Both the position numbers and the translations under genes were made by a program. The notes below the pieces were generated by a model that was not told the origin of the DNA, did not search any database, and saw nothing but the letters and a program-made list of their open reading frames with translations. Of a stretch of 64,000 nt of DNA, positions 44,395 to 53,581 are shown piece by piece. Each line of letters opens with the position of its first letter. Within the stretch, counting starts at the first letter, position 1. Source of the DNA: Muribaculaceae bacterium (GTDB lineage: Bacteria; Bacteroidota; Bacteroidia; Bacteroidales; Muribaculaceae); the NCBI GenBank assembly GCA_017405965.1, contig JAFQZK010000003.1:124001-188000 (forward strand). Direction: 5' to 3'.

Positions 44395-45870
44395 ATGAAG
44401 AAACCTACTTTTTTATTGGCTTTGGCATTTTTGTGCAGCCTGTTTTCACTTGCCGACACGTCAACGACGGTGGTCAATATCGGCTCAACCACTCAGATGA
44501 CTTTGTCAGAATTAATCGGTAAAGGTCTGCCAGTGGTTTATATCGAGACTGTTGACGGTGTGAAGCCCACGTGCGATACCGTTTATGCACCTCCTGGCTG
44601 CTGGGGCGAAACCGTCAACTCTGAGAAAGTACCCGGACGCCTTTTCATCTATGACCGTGTTGCCGGTATGGACAGTGTGCTGTACGACAGCGGCGACTAT
44701 GAGAAGAACGTCGGCGGCATGACTATCAAGGTGCGTGGTAACACCAGTGCCGCCACCGATGAGAAGAAACCTTACAAGATCAAGTTGCAAAAGAAAGCTG
44801 ACCTGTTGCTCCGTGGCGTGGACTCGGTGTACAAAGACAAGGAGTGGCTTCTGCTCAAGGACCCGTTTGTGTTCACCAACACGGCTTTCCGCATCAGCGA
44901 GATGGTGGGAATGATATGGGTGCCTGGGCACCGTTATGTGAACGTGGTCATCAACGACGATTATCACGGCATCTACTTGTTGACCGAGGCTGTGAAACGC
45001 AATCCCGATTGCCGCTTGAATGTGGACAAGAACTGTGGGTACATCTTCGAGTGCGACCTGTACTGGTGGAATGAGAGCGTATATGTCAGGTCCAATGAGG
45101 CCCCCAGTTACAATTACACCTTCAAGTACCCCGAGGATGAGGATATCACCCAGGAACAGCTGGATTATGCCCAGACGATGGTCCGGGCCTACGAGGCCTC
45201 GCTCACCCAGGACAACTACCCTGACCTGATCGACGTGAGGTCGTTTGCTGCCTGGTGTCTGGTGCATGACATTGTGGGCACAAAGGATGGTGGTGGCTGC
45301 AACCGCTTCTACTCCAAGTATGACACCACGGCCCAGAGCAAGATTTTCATGCCTGTGGCATGGGACTTTGACTTGGCTGAACGCACTACCGGGGCATGGT
45401 CGCGTATCCATGAGGTTTACATGAAGAAACTGTTCAATAACCCCAACCGTGCTTTCGTTCATGAGTATATACGTCTGTGGTGCGAGATGCGTGATACCTA
45501 TTTGAGTGACGTCCACTCCTACTACATGAACTTTGTGAATTCTCCTTTGGGCAGGGCTTTGCAAGACTGTTATCACCTCGACAACAAGGTGTGGGATACC
45601 AACAGGTGGTTCCAGAACGCTGCAACCGACCGCTTGATGTGGTTGCAAAGGCGTTATACTTGGCTAGACTCGAATATCATGTCGTTCCATGTGCCTAACG
45701 ATGTGAACATCGATGGCGTGGTGAATATCACCGATGTGACTGAGCTCATCAAGATGGTGATGGGGACCAAACGTGCGCTGATTACGGGTGACATCAATGG
45801 CGACGAGGAAGTCAACATCAGCGATGTCACGTCACTCACCAATCTGCTAATGAATAGCATTAATGATTGA
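44395..45870 (+). CDS. Exported CotH-kinase-like protein with dockerin-like tail (tandem copy 1)
   Basis: 491 residues starting at the ATG at 44395 (MKKPTFLLALAFLCSLFSLA, a good signal peptide); the open frame extends upstream over the end of sufS without a signal. The CotH core is clear: TIKVRGNTSAATDEKKPYKI, DKEWLLLKDPFVFTN, HGIYLLTEAVKRNPDCRLN, and the later metal-region MPVAWDFDLAERTTG. CotH proteins are atypical secreted kinases in spore coats and are also joined to dockerins in some cellulosome systems. The last ~58 residues are dockerin-like loops (DVNIDGVVNITDVTELIKMV and DINGDEEVNISDVTSLTNLL). Overlaps or abuts the next paralogue. Confidence 0.85.
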   Translation: MKKPTFLLALAFLCSLFSLADTSTTVVNIGSTTQMTLSELIGKGLPVVYIETVDGVKPTCDTVYAPPGCWGETVNSEKVPGRLFIYDRVAGMDSVLYDSGDYEKNVGGMTIKVRGNTSAATDEKKPYKIKLQKKADLLLRGVDSVYKDKEWLLLKDPFVFTNTAFRISEMVGMIWVPGHRYVNVVINDDYHGIYLLTEAVKRNPDCRLNVDKNCGYIFECDLYWWNESVYVRSNEAPSYNYTFKYPEDEDITQEQLDYAQTMVRAYEASLTQDNYPDLIDVRSFAAWCLVHDIVGTKDGGGCNRFYSKYDTTAQSKIFMPVAWDFDLAERTTGAWSRIHEVYMKKLFNNPNRAFVHEYIRLWCEMRDTYLSDVHSYYMNFVNSPLGRALQDCYHLDNKVWDTNRWFQNAATDRLMWLQRRYTWLDSNIMSFHVPNDVNIDGVVNITDVTELIKMVMGTKRALITGDINGDEEVNISDVTSLTNLLMNSIND

Positions 45871-45877
45871 TAGCGCG

Positions 45878-47356
45878 ATGAGAAGAGTTATTGCGTTGAT
45901 GTCGGTCATGGGGCTGTTGACTTTCCCCATGAGGGCTCTTGCCGACACGTCAACGACGATGATTGCACTGGGTGACACCGTACAGATGACGCTGAGTGCC
46001 ATCATCGGGCAGGGACTGCCGGTAATGTATGTCGAGACTGTTGACGAGGAGGAGCCGACGTGTGACTATGTGTCATCCCCTCCCGGGTGTATGGGTTATT
46101 CGATTACCAATGCGACTAAGGTGCCTGGCCGACTGATTGTGTACAGTCGCATCGACGGCATGGACAGCGTGCTGTATGACAGTGGCGATTATGAGAAGGA
46201 TCTGAGCGGCATGACCATCAAGATACGTGGCAACGCGACGGCCTACGATGTCAAGAAACCCTACAAGATCAAGCTGGAGAAAAAGAAAGATTTGCTGTTC
46301 AGGGGCAACGAGAGCCTGTACAAGGACAAGGAATGGCTGTTGCTCAGGGATGATTACATGACCACCGTCGCTGGCCTCAAAGTGAGTGAACTGGTGGGTA
46401 TGCCGTGGACTCCGCAATATCACTATGTGAATGTGATTATGAATGGACGCTACCGTGGCGCCTATTTGTTGTGTGAATCGGTGAAACGCAATCCTGATTG
46501 CCGATTGAATGTTGACAAGGATTGGGGCTTCATCTTTGAACTAGACCCTTACTGGTGGAATGAGGACGTGTATGTGAACTCGTCTAAGTCTCCATCCTAT
46601 AATTACACGTTCAAGTACCCCGACAGCGACGATATCTTGCCCGAGCAACTGGAGTACATGCAGAGGCTTGTGACAGTCTTTGAAGCCAGTCAGAGGCAGC
46701 AGAATTATCCCGACTTGATTGATGTGAGGTCGTTTGCCGCCTGGTGTCTGGTGCATGACATCGAGGGCACCAAGGATGGTGGCGGATGTAACCTGTATTA
46801 CATGAAGTATGATACCACGGCCCAGAGCAAGATTGTCATGCCGCTGACGTGGGATTTTGACATGTCGGAGCGAACTGTGTCGGAATGGTCGCGCAGCCAT
46901 ACCGAACACATGAAGAATCTGTTCAACAATACCAGCAATCGCGCGTTTGTCGGCGAATTTGCTGCATTGTGGCGTGAGATTCGCGGCACAATTGTCAACG
47001 ACATGAGGGAGTATATGTTGGCTTTTCGTCAGTCCGATGAGGGTGTTGCATTGAGTAACAGTTTTGTACTTGACAGGATTGTTTATAACCGCAACCTGAG
47101 TGTTATGTCTAATACGATGTCGCGCTACACCTGGATACAGGGGCGTTTTCCCTGGATGGATGATTCCGTCACGGCATTGAATCCGCTGGGTGACGTGAAT
47201 GTTGACGGCAAGATAGACATTACCGATGTGACCATGCTGATACAATCCTTCATGAACGACAGTGCCGAGTCAATGTATGCCGCAGATGTCAACGAGGACG
47301 GCAAAGTGAACATCACCGATGTGACGCAGTTGATATCTAGGATTCTTGAATTCTGA
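45878..47356 (+). CDS. Exported CotH-kinase-like protein with dockerin-like tail (tandem copy 2)
   Basis: 492 residues from the ATG at 45878 (MRRVIALMSVMGLLTFPMRA signal); an ATG at 45863, overlapping the previous stop by 8 bp, is the alternative. It is closely similar to the preceding protein in every block: TIKIRGNATAYDVKKPYKIK, DKEWLLLRDDYMTTV, VKRNPDCRLNVDKDWGFIFE, LTWDFDMSERTVSEWSR. The tail has DVNVDGKIDITDVTMLIQSF and DVNEDGKVNITDVTQLISRI. The tandem arrangement shows a local duplication; divergence of the middle suggests different targets. A bidirectional terminator follows. Confidence 0.85.
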   Translation: MRRVIALMSVMGLLTFPMRALADTSTTMIALGDTVQMTLSAIIGQGLPVMYVETVDEEEPTCDYVSSPPGCMGYSITNATKVPGRLIVYSRIDGMDSVLYDSGDYEKDLSGMTIKIRGNATAYDVKKPYKIKLEKKKDLLFRGNESLYKDKEWLLLRDDYMTTVAGLKVSELVGMPWTPQYHYVNVIMNGRYRGAYLLCESVKRNPDCRLNVDKDWGFIFELDPYWWNEDVYVNSSKSPSYNYTFKYPDSDDILPEQLEYMQRLVTVFEASQRQQNYPDLIDVRSFAAWCLVHDIEGTKDGGGCNLYYMKYDTTAQSKIVMPLTWDFDMSERTVSEWSRSHTEHMKNLFNNTSNRAFVGEFAALWREIRGTIVNDMREYMLAFRQSDEGVALSNSFVLDRIVYNRNLSVMSNTMSRYTWIQGRFPWMDDSVTALNPLGDVNVDGKIDITDVTMLIQSFMNDSAESMYAADVNEDGKVNITDVTQLISRILEF

Positions 47357-47657
47357 TTCTTCTGCACAATGGCCTGATGGCCTTGCAATGAGGCATAATC
47401 AAAAAAAGAACAGACAAGGTTCACACCCTGTCTGTTCTTTTTCAGTGTTCTGAAGCCTAAATACTTTTCTTATAAACCCAAATGCTCATGATATTAGACA
47501 TATAAACAAGCCTAAAAACATTATTAATTTTGATGATGCAAAGAAAAACAATGAATGACAAGACACCAAATCTTTTCTACCAATCGCCCGTTTTCTTATG
47601 CGAAACGGGTGTGATCGGTAAAGCAAGGAGATTTTTGATGTTTCAGTAGGGGATGCC
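47357..47657. other. 301-bp convergent intergenic region
   Basis: Between the tandem CotH gene and the minus-strand glycosyltransferase. It contains a bidirectional hairpin at 47403-47442 and is otherwise AT-rich, with no open frame or promoter that I can support. Confidence 0.7.
47403..47442. terminator. Bidirectional terminator
   Basis: AAAAAGAACAGACA (47403-47416) pairs perfectly with TGTCTGTTCTTTTT (47429-47442) around a short loop; both strands end in T-runs, fitting convergent genes. Confidence 0.9.
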
Positions 47658-48635
47658 TCAGGGTTTGGGCTGGTAGTTGCGTCCCACGACCGAGCACAGG
47701 AACCAGCGGCCAGGCAACGAGGCCAGGATGCCCAACTTGTTCTTGAGGCGCACGCCGGGGTCGGTCAGGCATGACCACCTCAGGCGCTTGATGCCTGCCC
47801 AGCATCGGTCTTGGAGGGCTTGATAATCGCCGTTCTTGTCTTGATGGCTCAGCAACAGGATATTGAAATAGGCGCTGAGCGAGCGGCTGCATACGGCCTT
47901 ATAGTAGCGCTTATCATGCGCTGATATGTCTTTTTCCAGGTTCTCGCACACATCGAGCACGTCGCTGCGACGTGGCGAAAACACCCTCATGCTGTTGCTC
48001 TCGTGCTGCCTGTAGCCGTACAGGACTTGATCGGTGGTCACGATATGGTCGCATTTCTTGAGCAACGGGTAGATGATGGCCAGGTCCTCATAGATGATGC
48101 CCAGCGGGAAGCGGATGTCCTCGAACAATGATGCTTTGAACAACCGTCCCCACGGCGAATGGGTGAGGCCTTGCTGATAGAACACGGCCATGATGGCTTC
48201 GTGCTGGTTGTAGTGGTGAATTGCGGGCTTGGCGACAGTGGGGAAATCTGGTTTGTCGCCATAGAAGGGGATATAGGCTCCGACGGCGATATCGGCATCG
48301 TCGCGTTGGAGCAGTTGGAGCAGGCTCTCGGCAAAACCAGGGTGCAGCACGTCGTCACTGTCCACCATCATGACCAGTTCGCCGGTCATGGCGTCCAATG
48401 CGGTGTTACGGGCCGCCGAGTGCCCCCCGTTGGGCTGATGGATGACACGGATGCGCTCATCGCGCCCGGCCCAACGGTCGCATTTCTCGCCGGTGCTGTC
48501 GGTACTGCCGTCATCCACGACGATAATCTCCAGGCGTCGGTAACTCTGGGTCGTAATGCTCTGCAAGCATTGATCCAGAAACGCCTCGGCATTATAGACG
48601 GGCACAATAACCGATATCAGCGGCTCCATCATCAT
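47658..48635 (-). CDS. Family 2 glycosyltransferase
   Basis: About 325 residues. The GT2 N-terminus is intact: PLISVIVPVYNAEAFLDQCL, EIIVVDDGSTDSTGEKC, and the nucleotide-sugar/metal motif MVDSDDVLHPG; LTHSPWGRLFKASLF and IIYEDLAIIYPL are the usual downstream helices. Cytosolic or membrane-associated, likely adding a sugar to a surface polysaccharide; the substrate is unknown. I start at the ATG at 48635 (MMMEPLIS); two more ATGs follow directly, and one 21 bp upstream is less likely. It lies alone downstream of cysS, separated by a hairpin. Confidence 0.88.
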   Translation of the reverse strand: MMMEPLISVIVPVYNAEAFLDQCLQSITTQSYRRLEIIVVDDGSTDSTGEKCDRWAGRDERIRVIHQPNGGHSAARNTALDAMTGELVMMVDSDDVLHPGFAESLLQLLQRDDADIAVGAYIPFYGDKPDFPTVAKPAIHHYNQHEAIMAVFYQQGLTHSPWGRLFKASLFEDIRFPLGIIYEDLAIIYPLLKKCDHIVTTDQVLYGYRQHESNSMRVFSPRRSDVLDVCENLEKDISAHDKRYYKAVCSRSLSAYFNILLLSHQDKNGDYQALQDRCWAGIKRLRWSCLTDPGVRLKNKLGILASLPGRWFLCSVVGRNYQPKP

Positions 48636-48656
48636 TAATCTATAATCATAAATCAA

Positions 48657-48686
48657 ACACGCAGCCCCGCATACGGGACTGCGTGT
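48657..48686 (-). terminator. Hairpin after cysS
   Basis: ACACGCAG pairs with CTGCGTGT (48657-48664, 48679-48686) with an inner CCCG/GGG stem. A short T-rich stretch (TTTGATTTAT) follows on the minus strand. The hairpin lies between cysS and the glycosyltransferase. Confidence 0.7.
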
Positions 48687-48694
48687 TCATTAAA

Positions 48695-50170
48695 TCACTT
48701 CACTTTCCACTCAAAGCCGTCCTTGGTGTCCTTGACCTCGAAACCGAATTCGGCGAGCTTGTCGCGAATCAGGTCACTGGTGGCCCAGTCCTTGGCAGCC
48801 TTGGCGTTGCGGCGCATCTCCAGCAGCAGGTCGACGGCCTGGCGGTAGGGCTCCAGATTCACGCTGTCGCCACCGGCGGCATCGTCGCGGATGCCCAGCA
48901 CGTCGAACAAGTAGGTCTGGAACACGCTCTTCAACTCGTCGATGTCGGCCTGACAGAGGCTGGCATGTCCGTCGTTGGCCTGGTTGATGACCTTGCAGGC
49001 GTCAAACAGGGTGGCGATGACCGTCGGAGTGTTCAGGTCGTCGTTCATCGCTTCGGCACAGCGCTCACGGTAGTTGTCGAGCTTGAGCGACGACTGTGCA
49101 GCGGCGGTGAGGCCATTGAGGCGGTGCCAACCGTCGAGCATGCGCTCCAGAGCCTTCTCGGCAGCCTGCAGGGCCTCGTTGCTGAAGTCCACGGTGCCGC
49201 GGTAATGGGCCTGAAGGATGAAGAAGCGGATGGTCATGGGCGTGTAGGCCTGGGTCAACGCGGGATGGTTGCCCGTGAAGAACTGCTCCAGGGTGATGAA
49301 GTTGCCCAATGACTTGCCCATCTTCTGCCCGTTGATGGTGATCATGTTGTTGTGCATCCAGTAGCGCACCATCTCGTCGCCCTGGCTGGCAACGGCCTGT
49401 GCAATCTCGCACTCGTGGTGCGGGAACACGAGGTCCATGCCACCACCGTGGATGTCGAAATGCTTACCCAGATACTTGCGGCCCATGGCGGTGCACTCGC
49501 AGTGCCAGCCGGGGAAACCGTCGCTCCAGGGCGACGGCCAGCGCATGATGTGCTCGGGCTGTGCTTTCTTCCACAGGGCGAAGTCGGCCTGGTTGTGTTT
49601 CTCTCCCACACCCTCGAGTTCGCGGCTGGCGTTTAGGATGTCGTCGAGGTTGCGGCCCGACAGCACGCCGTAGCGGTGGTCGCGGTTATAGGCCTCGATG
49701 TCAAAATAGACGCTGCCGTTGCTCTCGTAGGCATAGCCGTTCGCCATGATCTGCTTCACCAGTTCCTCCTGCTCGATGATGTGTCCTGTGGCATGAGGCT
49801 CGATGCTGGGAGGCAGCACGTTCAAGGCCTGCATGGCGGCATGGTAGCGGTTGGTGTAGTATTGTGCCACTTCCATGGGCTCGAGCTGCTCGAGACGGGC
49901 CTTCTTGGCGATCTTGTCCTCACCTTCGTCGGCATCATGCTCCAGGTGGCCCACATCAGTGATGTTGCGCACATAGCGAACCTTGTAGCCCAGCTGCTGC
50001 AGGTAACGGAACAACACGTCGAACGTGATGGCCGGCCTGGTGTGACCCAGATGGGGATCGCCATAGACCGTGGGACCGCAAACATACATGCCCACCATGG
50101 GCTCGTTCAGGGGCTGGAAGTGCTCCTTGCGCCGCGTCAGTGTGTTGTATATGTACAAGGGATGGTTCAT
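48695..50170 (-). CDS. cysS: Cysteinyl-tRNA synthetase
   Basis: 491-residue class I synthetase charging tRNA-Cys. The N-terminal active-site block [20 protein letters not shown] contains the HIGH-type HLGH and the first Zn-ligand Cys; [14 protein letters not shown] and [10 protein letters not shown] give the remaining Zn-site Cys and His; [14 protein letters not shown] carries the KMSKS-type loop. Length is usual. Start is the ATG at 50170. The 66-bp upstream gap holds three 9-bp ATCTAGA-type units, the third locus of this repeat. Confidence 0.97.
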   Translation of the reverse strand: MNHPLYIYNTLTRRKEHFQPLNEPMVGMYVCGPTVYGDPHLGHTRPAITFDVLFRYLQQLGYKVRYVRNITDVGHLEHDADEGEDKIAKKARLEQLEPMEVAQYYTNRYHAAMQALNVLPPSIEPHATGHIIEQEELVKQIMANGYAYESNGSVYFDIEAYNRDHRYGVLSGRNLDDILNASRELEGVGEKHNQADFALWKKAQPEHIMRWPSPWSDGFPGWHCECTAMGRKYLGKHFDIHGGGMDLVFPHHECEIAQAVASQGDEMVRYWMHNNMITINGQKMGKSLGNFITLEQFFTGNHPALTQAYTPMTIRFFILQAHYRGTVDFSNEALQAAEKALERMLDGWHRLNGLTAAAQSSLKLDNYRERCAEAMNDDLNTPTVIATLFDACKVINQANDGHASLCQADIDELKSVFQTYLFDVLGIRDDAAGGDSVNLEPYRQAVDLLLEMRRNAKAAKDWATSDLIRDKLAEFGFEVKDTKDGFEWKVK

Positions 50171-50189
50171 AACTCTTACAGTGTTTGTT

Positions 50190-50216
50190 TTCTAGATTAT
50201 CTAGAGAATCTAGAAT
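50190..50216. repeat. Three 9-bp tandem units upstream of cysS
   Basis: TTCTAGATT (50190), ATCTAGAGA (50199) and ATCTAGAAT (50208). Same 9-bp period and TCTAGA core as the arrays at 568-612 and 40923-40958. Confidence 0.9.
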
Positions 50217-50236
50217 TCCTGATTTTTAAACTGGAA

Positions 50237-50566
50237 TCAAGCCTGGCCCTTGGGCAGGGGGAAATCCATGATGCCGCCCTGATTGCCGGCGGGGCGCATG
50301 ATCTTGATTTCGCCGAAGTTGCTCTCGTAGCGGCGGATGTTGTCCTGCAGCGCGAGCATCAGCTCCTTGGCGTGCTGGGGAGCCATGATGATGCGGCTCT
50401 GAACACGTGCCTGCGGCATGTTGGGACCGCGCAGGATCATATCGATAAAGAAATCGTTGGGACCATGGGCAATCATAGCCATGTTGGCATAGCGGCCTTG
50501 CAACTCTTCCTTGGGGATTTCAATCTTAATCTGGTTCTGGTTGGGATTCTGATTTTCGTTTGCCAT
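50237..50566 (-). CDS. DUF3467 family protein
   Basis: 109 residues, small and soluble, with an Asn/Gln-rich N-terminus (NENQNPNQNQIKIEI) followed by the DUF3467 pattern: YANMAMIAHGPNDFFIDMIL, VQSRIIMAPQHAKELMLALQ, IRRYESNFGEIKI. Function of the family is unknown. It lies between the NigD-like gene and cysS on the same strand, with 28-bp and 66-bp gaps, probably one transcript. Confidence 0.88.
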   Translation of the reverse strand: MANENQNPNQNQIKIEIPKEELQGRYANMAMIAHGPNDFFIDMILRGPNMPQARVQSRIIMAPQHAKELMLALQDNIRRYESNFGEIKIMRPAGNQGGIMDFPLPKGQA

Positions 50567-50594
50567 AATGTTTTAATTATGAAATAAATGATTG

Positions 50595-51260
50595 TTATTT
50601 AGTAAAATCGTAATGTTCGGTGTCAGGAAATGTCACGTCGTTGAGGTGGACGCGCAGGCAGCGGAACGTGTCCTTGCGCCACAAGGCACCCACGTTGAAC
50701 GAGGCATAGCAATCGCGCCAAAAACTGGCATGCTCGCCTCTCAGGTCATGCACCAGATAGCAGTGCACCGTGTCGCTGGCCAGGGTCGTAGCATCGGCAA
50801 CGAGCATGAAGGTGCGTGATTTGCCGGTGAACTCGACTTGGCAGTGCAGGTTGATGAACTCGCCCGTGCGCCACAGGCTGCGCAGTTTCACTGCTTGCCG
50901 GGGCAGGCTGTCGGGCGACGCTTGGGTCTGCCGCAGCGAGTCGCTGATGATGGCGCTGCAGCCGTACACCTTGATGTCGCGGCTGTCACTGGCGCGATTG
51001 TCAGCGAAGTCGTAGCGCAGCAATACGCGTTGGTGTGTCTTGACATCGCTGACGGTGACGTTGGACTGCAGCTTGACCGATGCCGAATCGCCGTGCCCCA
51101 CGTACTCGAACACCGCGCCGCGGTCGTTCTGGCCCAGATAGGTCACGATGTCATAACGGTAGTCGGTATAGGCACGGTCGATGTCCTCCTGCATGTCGCA
51201 CGAGACAACGGCAAGCAGAGCCGCCAACAGCAATATGGGCAGGTGATGGAGTCTTTTCAT
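50595..51260 (-). CDS. NigD-like lipoprotein
   Basis: 221 residues with a lipoprotein signal ending LAVVSCDMQ (lipobox Cys about residue 21). The mature protein is beta-rich: an OB-like first half ([28 protein letters not shown]) and a second half with [31 protein letters not shown] and [11 protein letters not shown], the pattern of NigD-like proteins of Bacteroidetes, whose role is unclear. The start overlaps the lolD stop by 4 bp, so it is translationally coupled to the lipoprotein-export ATPase. Confidence 0.6.
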   Translation of the reverse strand: MKRLHHLPILLLAALLAVVSCDMQEDIDRAYTDYRYDIVTYLGQNDRGAVFEYVGHGDSASVKLQSNVTVSDVKTHQRVLLRYDFADNRASDSRDIKVYGCSAIISDSLRQTQASPDSLPRQAVKLRSLWRTGEFINLHCQVEFTGKSRTFMLVADATTLASDTVHCYLVHDLRGEHASFWRDCYASFNVGALWRKDTFRCLRVHLNDVTFPDTEHYDFTK

Positions 51261-51943
51261 CGAACTGAGCGGATGGTTTGTTCAACTATCATGCCGTCGC
51301 GCATGTGTAGCGTGCGGTCGGCTTGAGCGGCGAGGTCCTCATCGTGGGTGACAATGATGAACGTCTGGCCCAGGTCCTCGCGCAGGTCAAAGAACAATTG
51401 GTGCAGTTCCTGCTTGTTCTGGCTGTCGAGGCTGCCCGACGGCTCGTCGGCAAGAATCACCTTGGGGTTGTTGATGAGCGCACGGGCCACAGCAACGCGC
51501 TGGCACTCGCCGCCGCTCAATTGTGACGGCTTGTGGTTCAAACGGTCGGCCAGATGCAGTTTCTCCAGCAGGTGTCGCGCGCGGTTCATGGCATCGTTGC
51601 GGTTGTCACCGCCCAGCAGCGCGGGGATGGCGACATTCTCGAGCATCGTGAATTCGGGCAGCAACTGGTGGAACTGGAACACGAAACCGATGTTGCGGTT
51701 GCGGAAGTGGGCCAATTCCTTGTCTTTCAGTGCAAGAACATTCTTTCCCTCGTAGCGCACCTCGCCCTGTTGTGGCATGTCGAGTGTGCCGATAATCTGC
51801 AACAGCGTTGTCTTGCCGGCCCCGCTGGGACCCACAATCGACACGATTTCGCCCTGAGCGATATCAAGTTCCACGCCCCGGAGCACCTCCAGGTCGCCAT
51901 ACCGCTTCACTATGTTCCTTGCCTCAATCATTGACGATGACAT
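51257..51943 (-). CDS. lolD: ABC transporter ATP-binding protein, LolD-like
   Basis: 228 residues. Walker [11 protein letters not shown]-loop [11 protein letters not shown], signature [15 protein letters not shown], Walker [13 protein letters not shown] and switch His in VTHDEDLA. The [11 protein letters not shown] segment and overall length fit the LolD/MacB ATPase subgroup, which releases lipoproteins from the inner membrane. No LolC/E permease gene adjoins it. First gene of a minus-strand cluster (lolD, NigD-like, DUF3467, cysS) read from 51943; the -7 box is at 51958-51965. Confidence 0.85.
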   Translation of the reverse strand: MSSSMIEARNIVKRYGDLEVLRGVELDIAQGEIVSIVGPSGAGKTTLLQIIGTLDMPQQGEVRYEGKNVLALKDKELAHFRNRNIGFVFQFHQLLPEFTMLENVAIPALLGGDNRNDAMNRARHLLEKLHLADRLNHKPSQLSGGECQRVAVARALINNPKVILADEPSGSLDSQNKQELHQLFFDLREDLGQTFIIVTHDEDLAAQADRTLHMRDGMIVEQTIRSVR

Positions 51944-51957
51944 TACGTTTAAGAGTG

Positions 51958-51965
51958 CAAAGATA
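51958..51965 (-). promoter_or_regulatory. -7 element for the lolD cluster
   Basis: TATCTTTG on the minus strand, 14 bp upstream of the ATG; the leader would be only about 8 nt. No clear -33 box. Confidence 0.6.
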
Positions 51966-52010
51966 ACAAAAAATTAGGAATAAAACACGTTTTTTATGGA
52001 AACTTTGTTG

Positions 52011-52018
52011 TACCTTTG
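52011..52018 (+). promoter_or_regulatory. -7 element for metK
   Basis: TACCTTTG matches TAnnTTTG. The ATG at 52166 is 147 bp downstream, leaving a long leader that holds a structured element. Confidence 0.7.
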
Positions 52019-52048
52019 CAGCCACAATTTTAAGTAACGTATAGTAAT

Positions 52049-52129
52049 AGTGGACAAATTTGGCTGCTTGCAACCACTTGAAAAAATGCTAAAACTGCGA
52101 TAATCAATTACTTTATCGGTTTCTTTAGC
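52049..52129 (+). ncRNA. Structured metK leader, possible SAM riboswitch
   Basis: The ~140-nt leader contains GCAACC (52070-52075) and TGCTAAA (52087-52093), pieces resembling the conserved core of S-box type SAM riboswitches. AGTGG/CCACT (52049-52053, 52074-52078) competes with the small hairpin TGC-TT-GCA flanked by GG/CC (52062-52075). GCTAAA pairs with TTTAGC (52088-52093, 52124-52129), enclosing CGATAA/TTATCG (52098-52103, 52113-52118). Competing structures upstream of the SAM synthetase gene fit feedback control by SAM. I cannot run a covariance model, so class and ligand are inference. Confidence 0.5.
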
Positions 52130-52165
52130 GTTCATGTTCCACACGAATTTTAATTATTTGGTACA

Positions 52166-53431
52166 ATGAACAGTAAGAATTATCTATTCACGTCGGAGAG
52201 CGTGTCCGAAGGGCACCCCGACAAAGTCGCTGACCAGATCAGTGACGCTATTCTTGACAAGTTTCTCGCCTTTGACCCGCAGGCTCATGTGGCTTGTGAG
52301 ACGTTGGTGACGACGGGACAGGTCGTCATCTCGGGCGAGGTGACCACCAACGTGTACATCGACTTGCAGCGTACCGCTCGCGAGATGATCCAGAAAATTG
52401 GCTACACCAAGAGCGAGTACCAGTTCGACTTCAACTCGTGCGGCATCCTCAACAGCGTGCACGAGCAGAGCGGCGACATCAAGCAGGGTGTTGACAAGGC
52501 CGAGGACAACCAGGCCGACCAGGGCGCCGGCGACCAGGGCATGATGTTCGGTTTTGCCTGCAACGAGACGCCCAACTACATGCCGTTGACGCTCGACTTG
52601 GCCCATGCTCTCATGCGTGAACTGGCCGACATCCGCCACAACCACCTTGAACTGATGCCCTACCTGCGCCCCGACAGCAAGGCTCAGGTGACCGTCGAGT
52701 ATGACGGTGATACGCACCGCCCCGTGCACATCCACACCATTGTGGTGAGCACTCAGCATGACGATGATGTGGATCAGAAGCGCATTGCCGCCGATGTCCA
52801 CAATATTCTCATTCCCAGAACACTGGCGCACTTCGGCGAGGACATCCGTGCCATGTATGACGACAAGACCGAGGAGTTTGTCAATCCCACGGGTAAGTTC
52901 GTCATCGGCGGGCCTCACGGTGACACGGGTCTCACGGGCCGCAAAATCATCGTGGACACCTACGGTGGACGCGGTGCTCACGGCGGCGGCGCCTTCAGCG
53001 GCAAGGACCCCAGCAAGGTGGACCGCAGCGCTGCTTACGCCTGCCGTCACATCGCCAAGAACGTCGTTGCAGCAGGCATTGCCGACGAGGTGCTCGTGCA
53101 GGTGGCCTACGCCATCGGCCGTGCCGAGCCGGTGAGCTTCTACATCAACACCTATGGTACCAACCATGTGGGAATGAGCGACGCCGAGATTGCCGACATC
53201 CTCAAGAAGTTGTTCGACATGCGTCCTGCCGCCATCATCGAGCGGCTGAAACTGCTCAATCCCATCTACACCGAGACGGCCGCCTATGGTCACATGGGCC
53301 GCAAGTATGAGCTGAAGGTGAAAAAGTTTGAGTCGCTCTACAACGAGACCAGGGAGGTCGAGGTTGAACTCTTCACTTGGGAGAAGCTCAACATGACCGA
53401 GACGCTGCGCGCCGCCTTCGGCCTCTTGTAA
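52166..53431 (+). CDS. metK: S-adenosylmethionine synthetase
   Basis: 421 residues; makes SAM from methionine and ATP. The N-terminal [20 protein letters not shown] motif, [16 protein letters not shown] and [18 protein letters not shown] are the three MetK signatures. It is longer than the ~384-residue enterobacterial enzyme, with an insertion before the last third ([17 protein letters not shown] region), which I believe is usual for Bacteroidetes forms. Preceded by a long structured leader and followed by a 10-bp tandem array and a bidirectional terminator. Confidence 0.97.
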   Translation: MNSKNYLFTSESVSEGHPDKVADQISDAILDKFLAFDPQAHVACETLVTTGQVVISGEVTTNVYIDLQRTAREMIQKIGYTKSEYQFDFNSCGILNSVHEQSGDIKQGVDKAEDNQADQGAGDQGMMFGFACNETPNYMPLTLDLAHALMRELADIRHNHLELMPYLRPDSKAQVTVEYDGDTHRPVHIHTIVVSTQHDDDVDQKRIAADVHNILIPRTLAHFGEDIRAMYDDKTEEFVNPTGKFVIGGPHGDTGLTGRKIIVDTYGGRGAHGGGAFSGKDPSKVDRSAAYACRHIAKNVVAAGIADEVLVQVAYAIGRAEPVSFYINTYGTNHVGMSDAEIADILKKLFDMRPAAIIERLKLLNPIYTETAAYGHMGRKYELKVKKFESLYNETREVEVELFTWEKLNMTETLRAAFGLL

Positions 53432-53446
53432 CAAGCCGGCAGACCT

Positions 53447-53516
53447 AGTCCGACCTTGTCTGACCTTGTCCGACTTGGTCCGACTTAGTCCGACATTGTC
53501 TGACAAAGTCCGACTC
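53447..53516. repeat. Seven 10-bp tandem units after metK
   Basis: Units of ten bases with core GTCCGAC: AGTCCGACCT, TGTCTGACCT, TGTCCGACTT, GGTCCGACTT, AGTCCGACAT, TGTCTGACAA, AGTCCGACTC, in strict register. A minisatellite between convergent metK and recA, 15 bp after the metK stop codon. Confidence 0.95.
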
Positions 53517-53541
53517 CTGCTCAACCAGGGGCAAGAAAAAA

Positions 53542-53570
53542 GCCACGGGACTCCCGTGGCTTTCTTTGTT
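53542..53570. terminator. Bidirectional terminator of metK and recA
   Basis: GCCACGGG (53542-53549) and CCCGTGGC (53553-53560) with a 3-nt loop. TTTCTTTG follows on plus, and an A-run precedes it (T-run on minus). Confidence 0.9.
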
Positions 53571-53581
53571 GTGTTGTGGCG

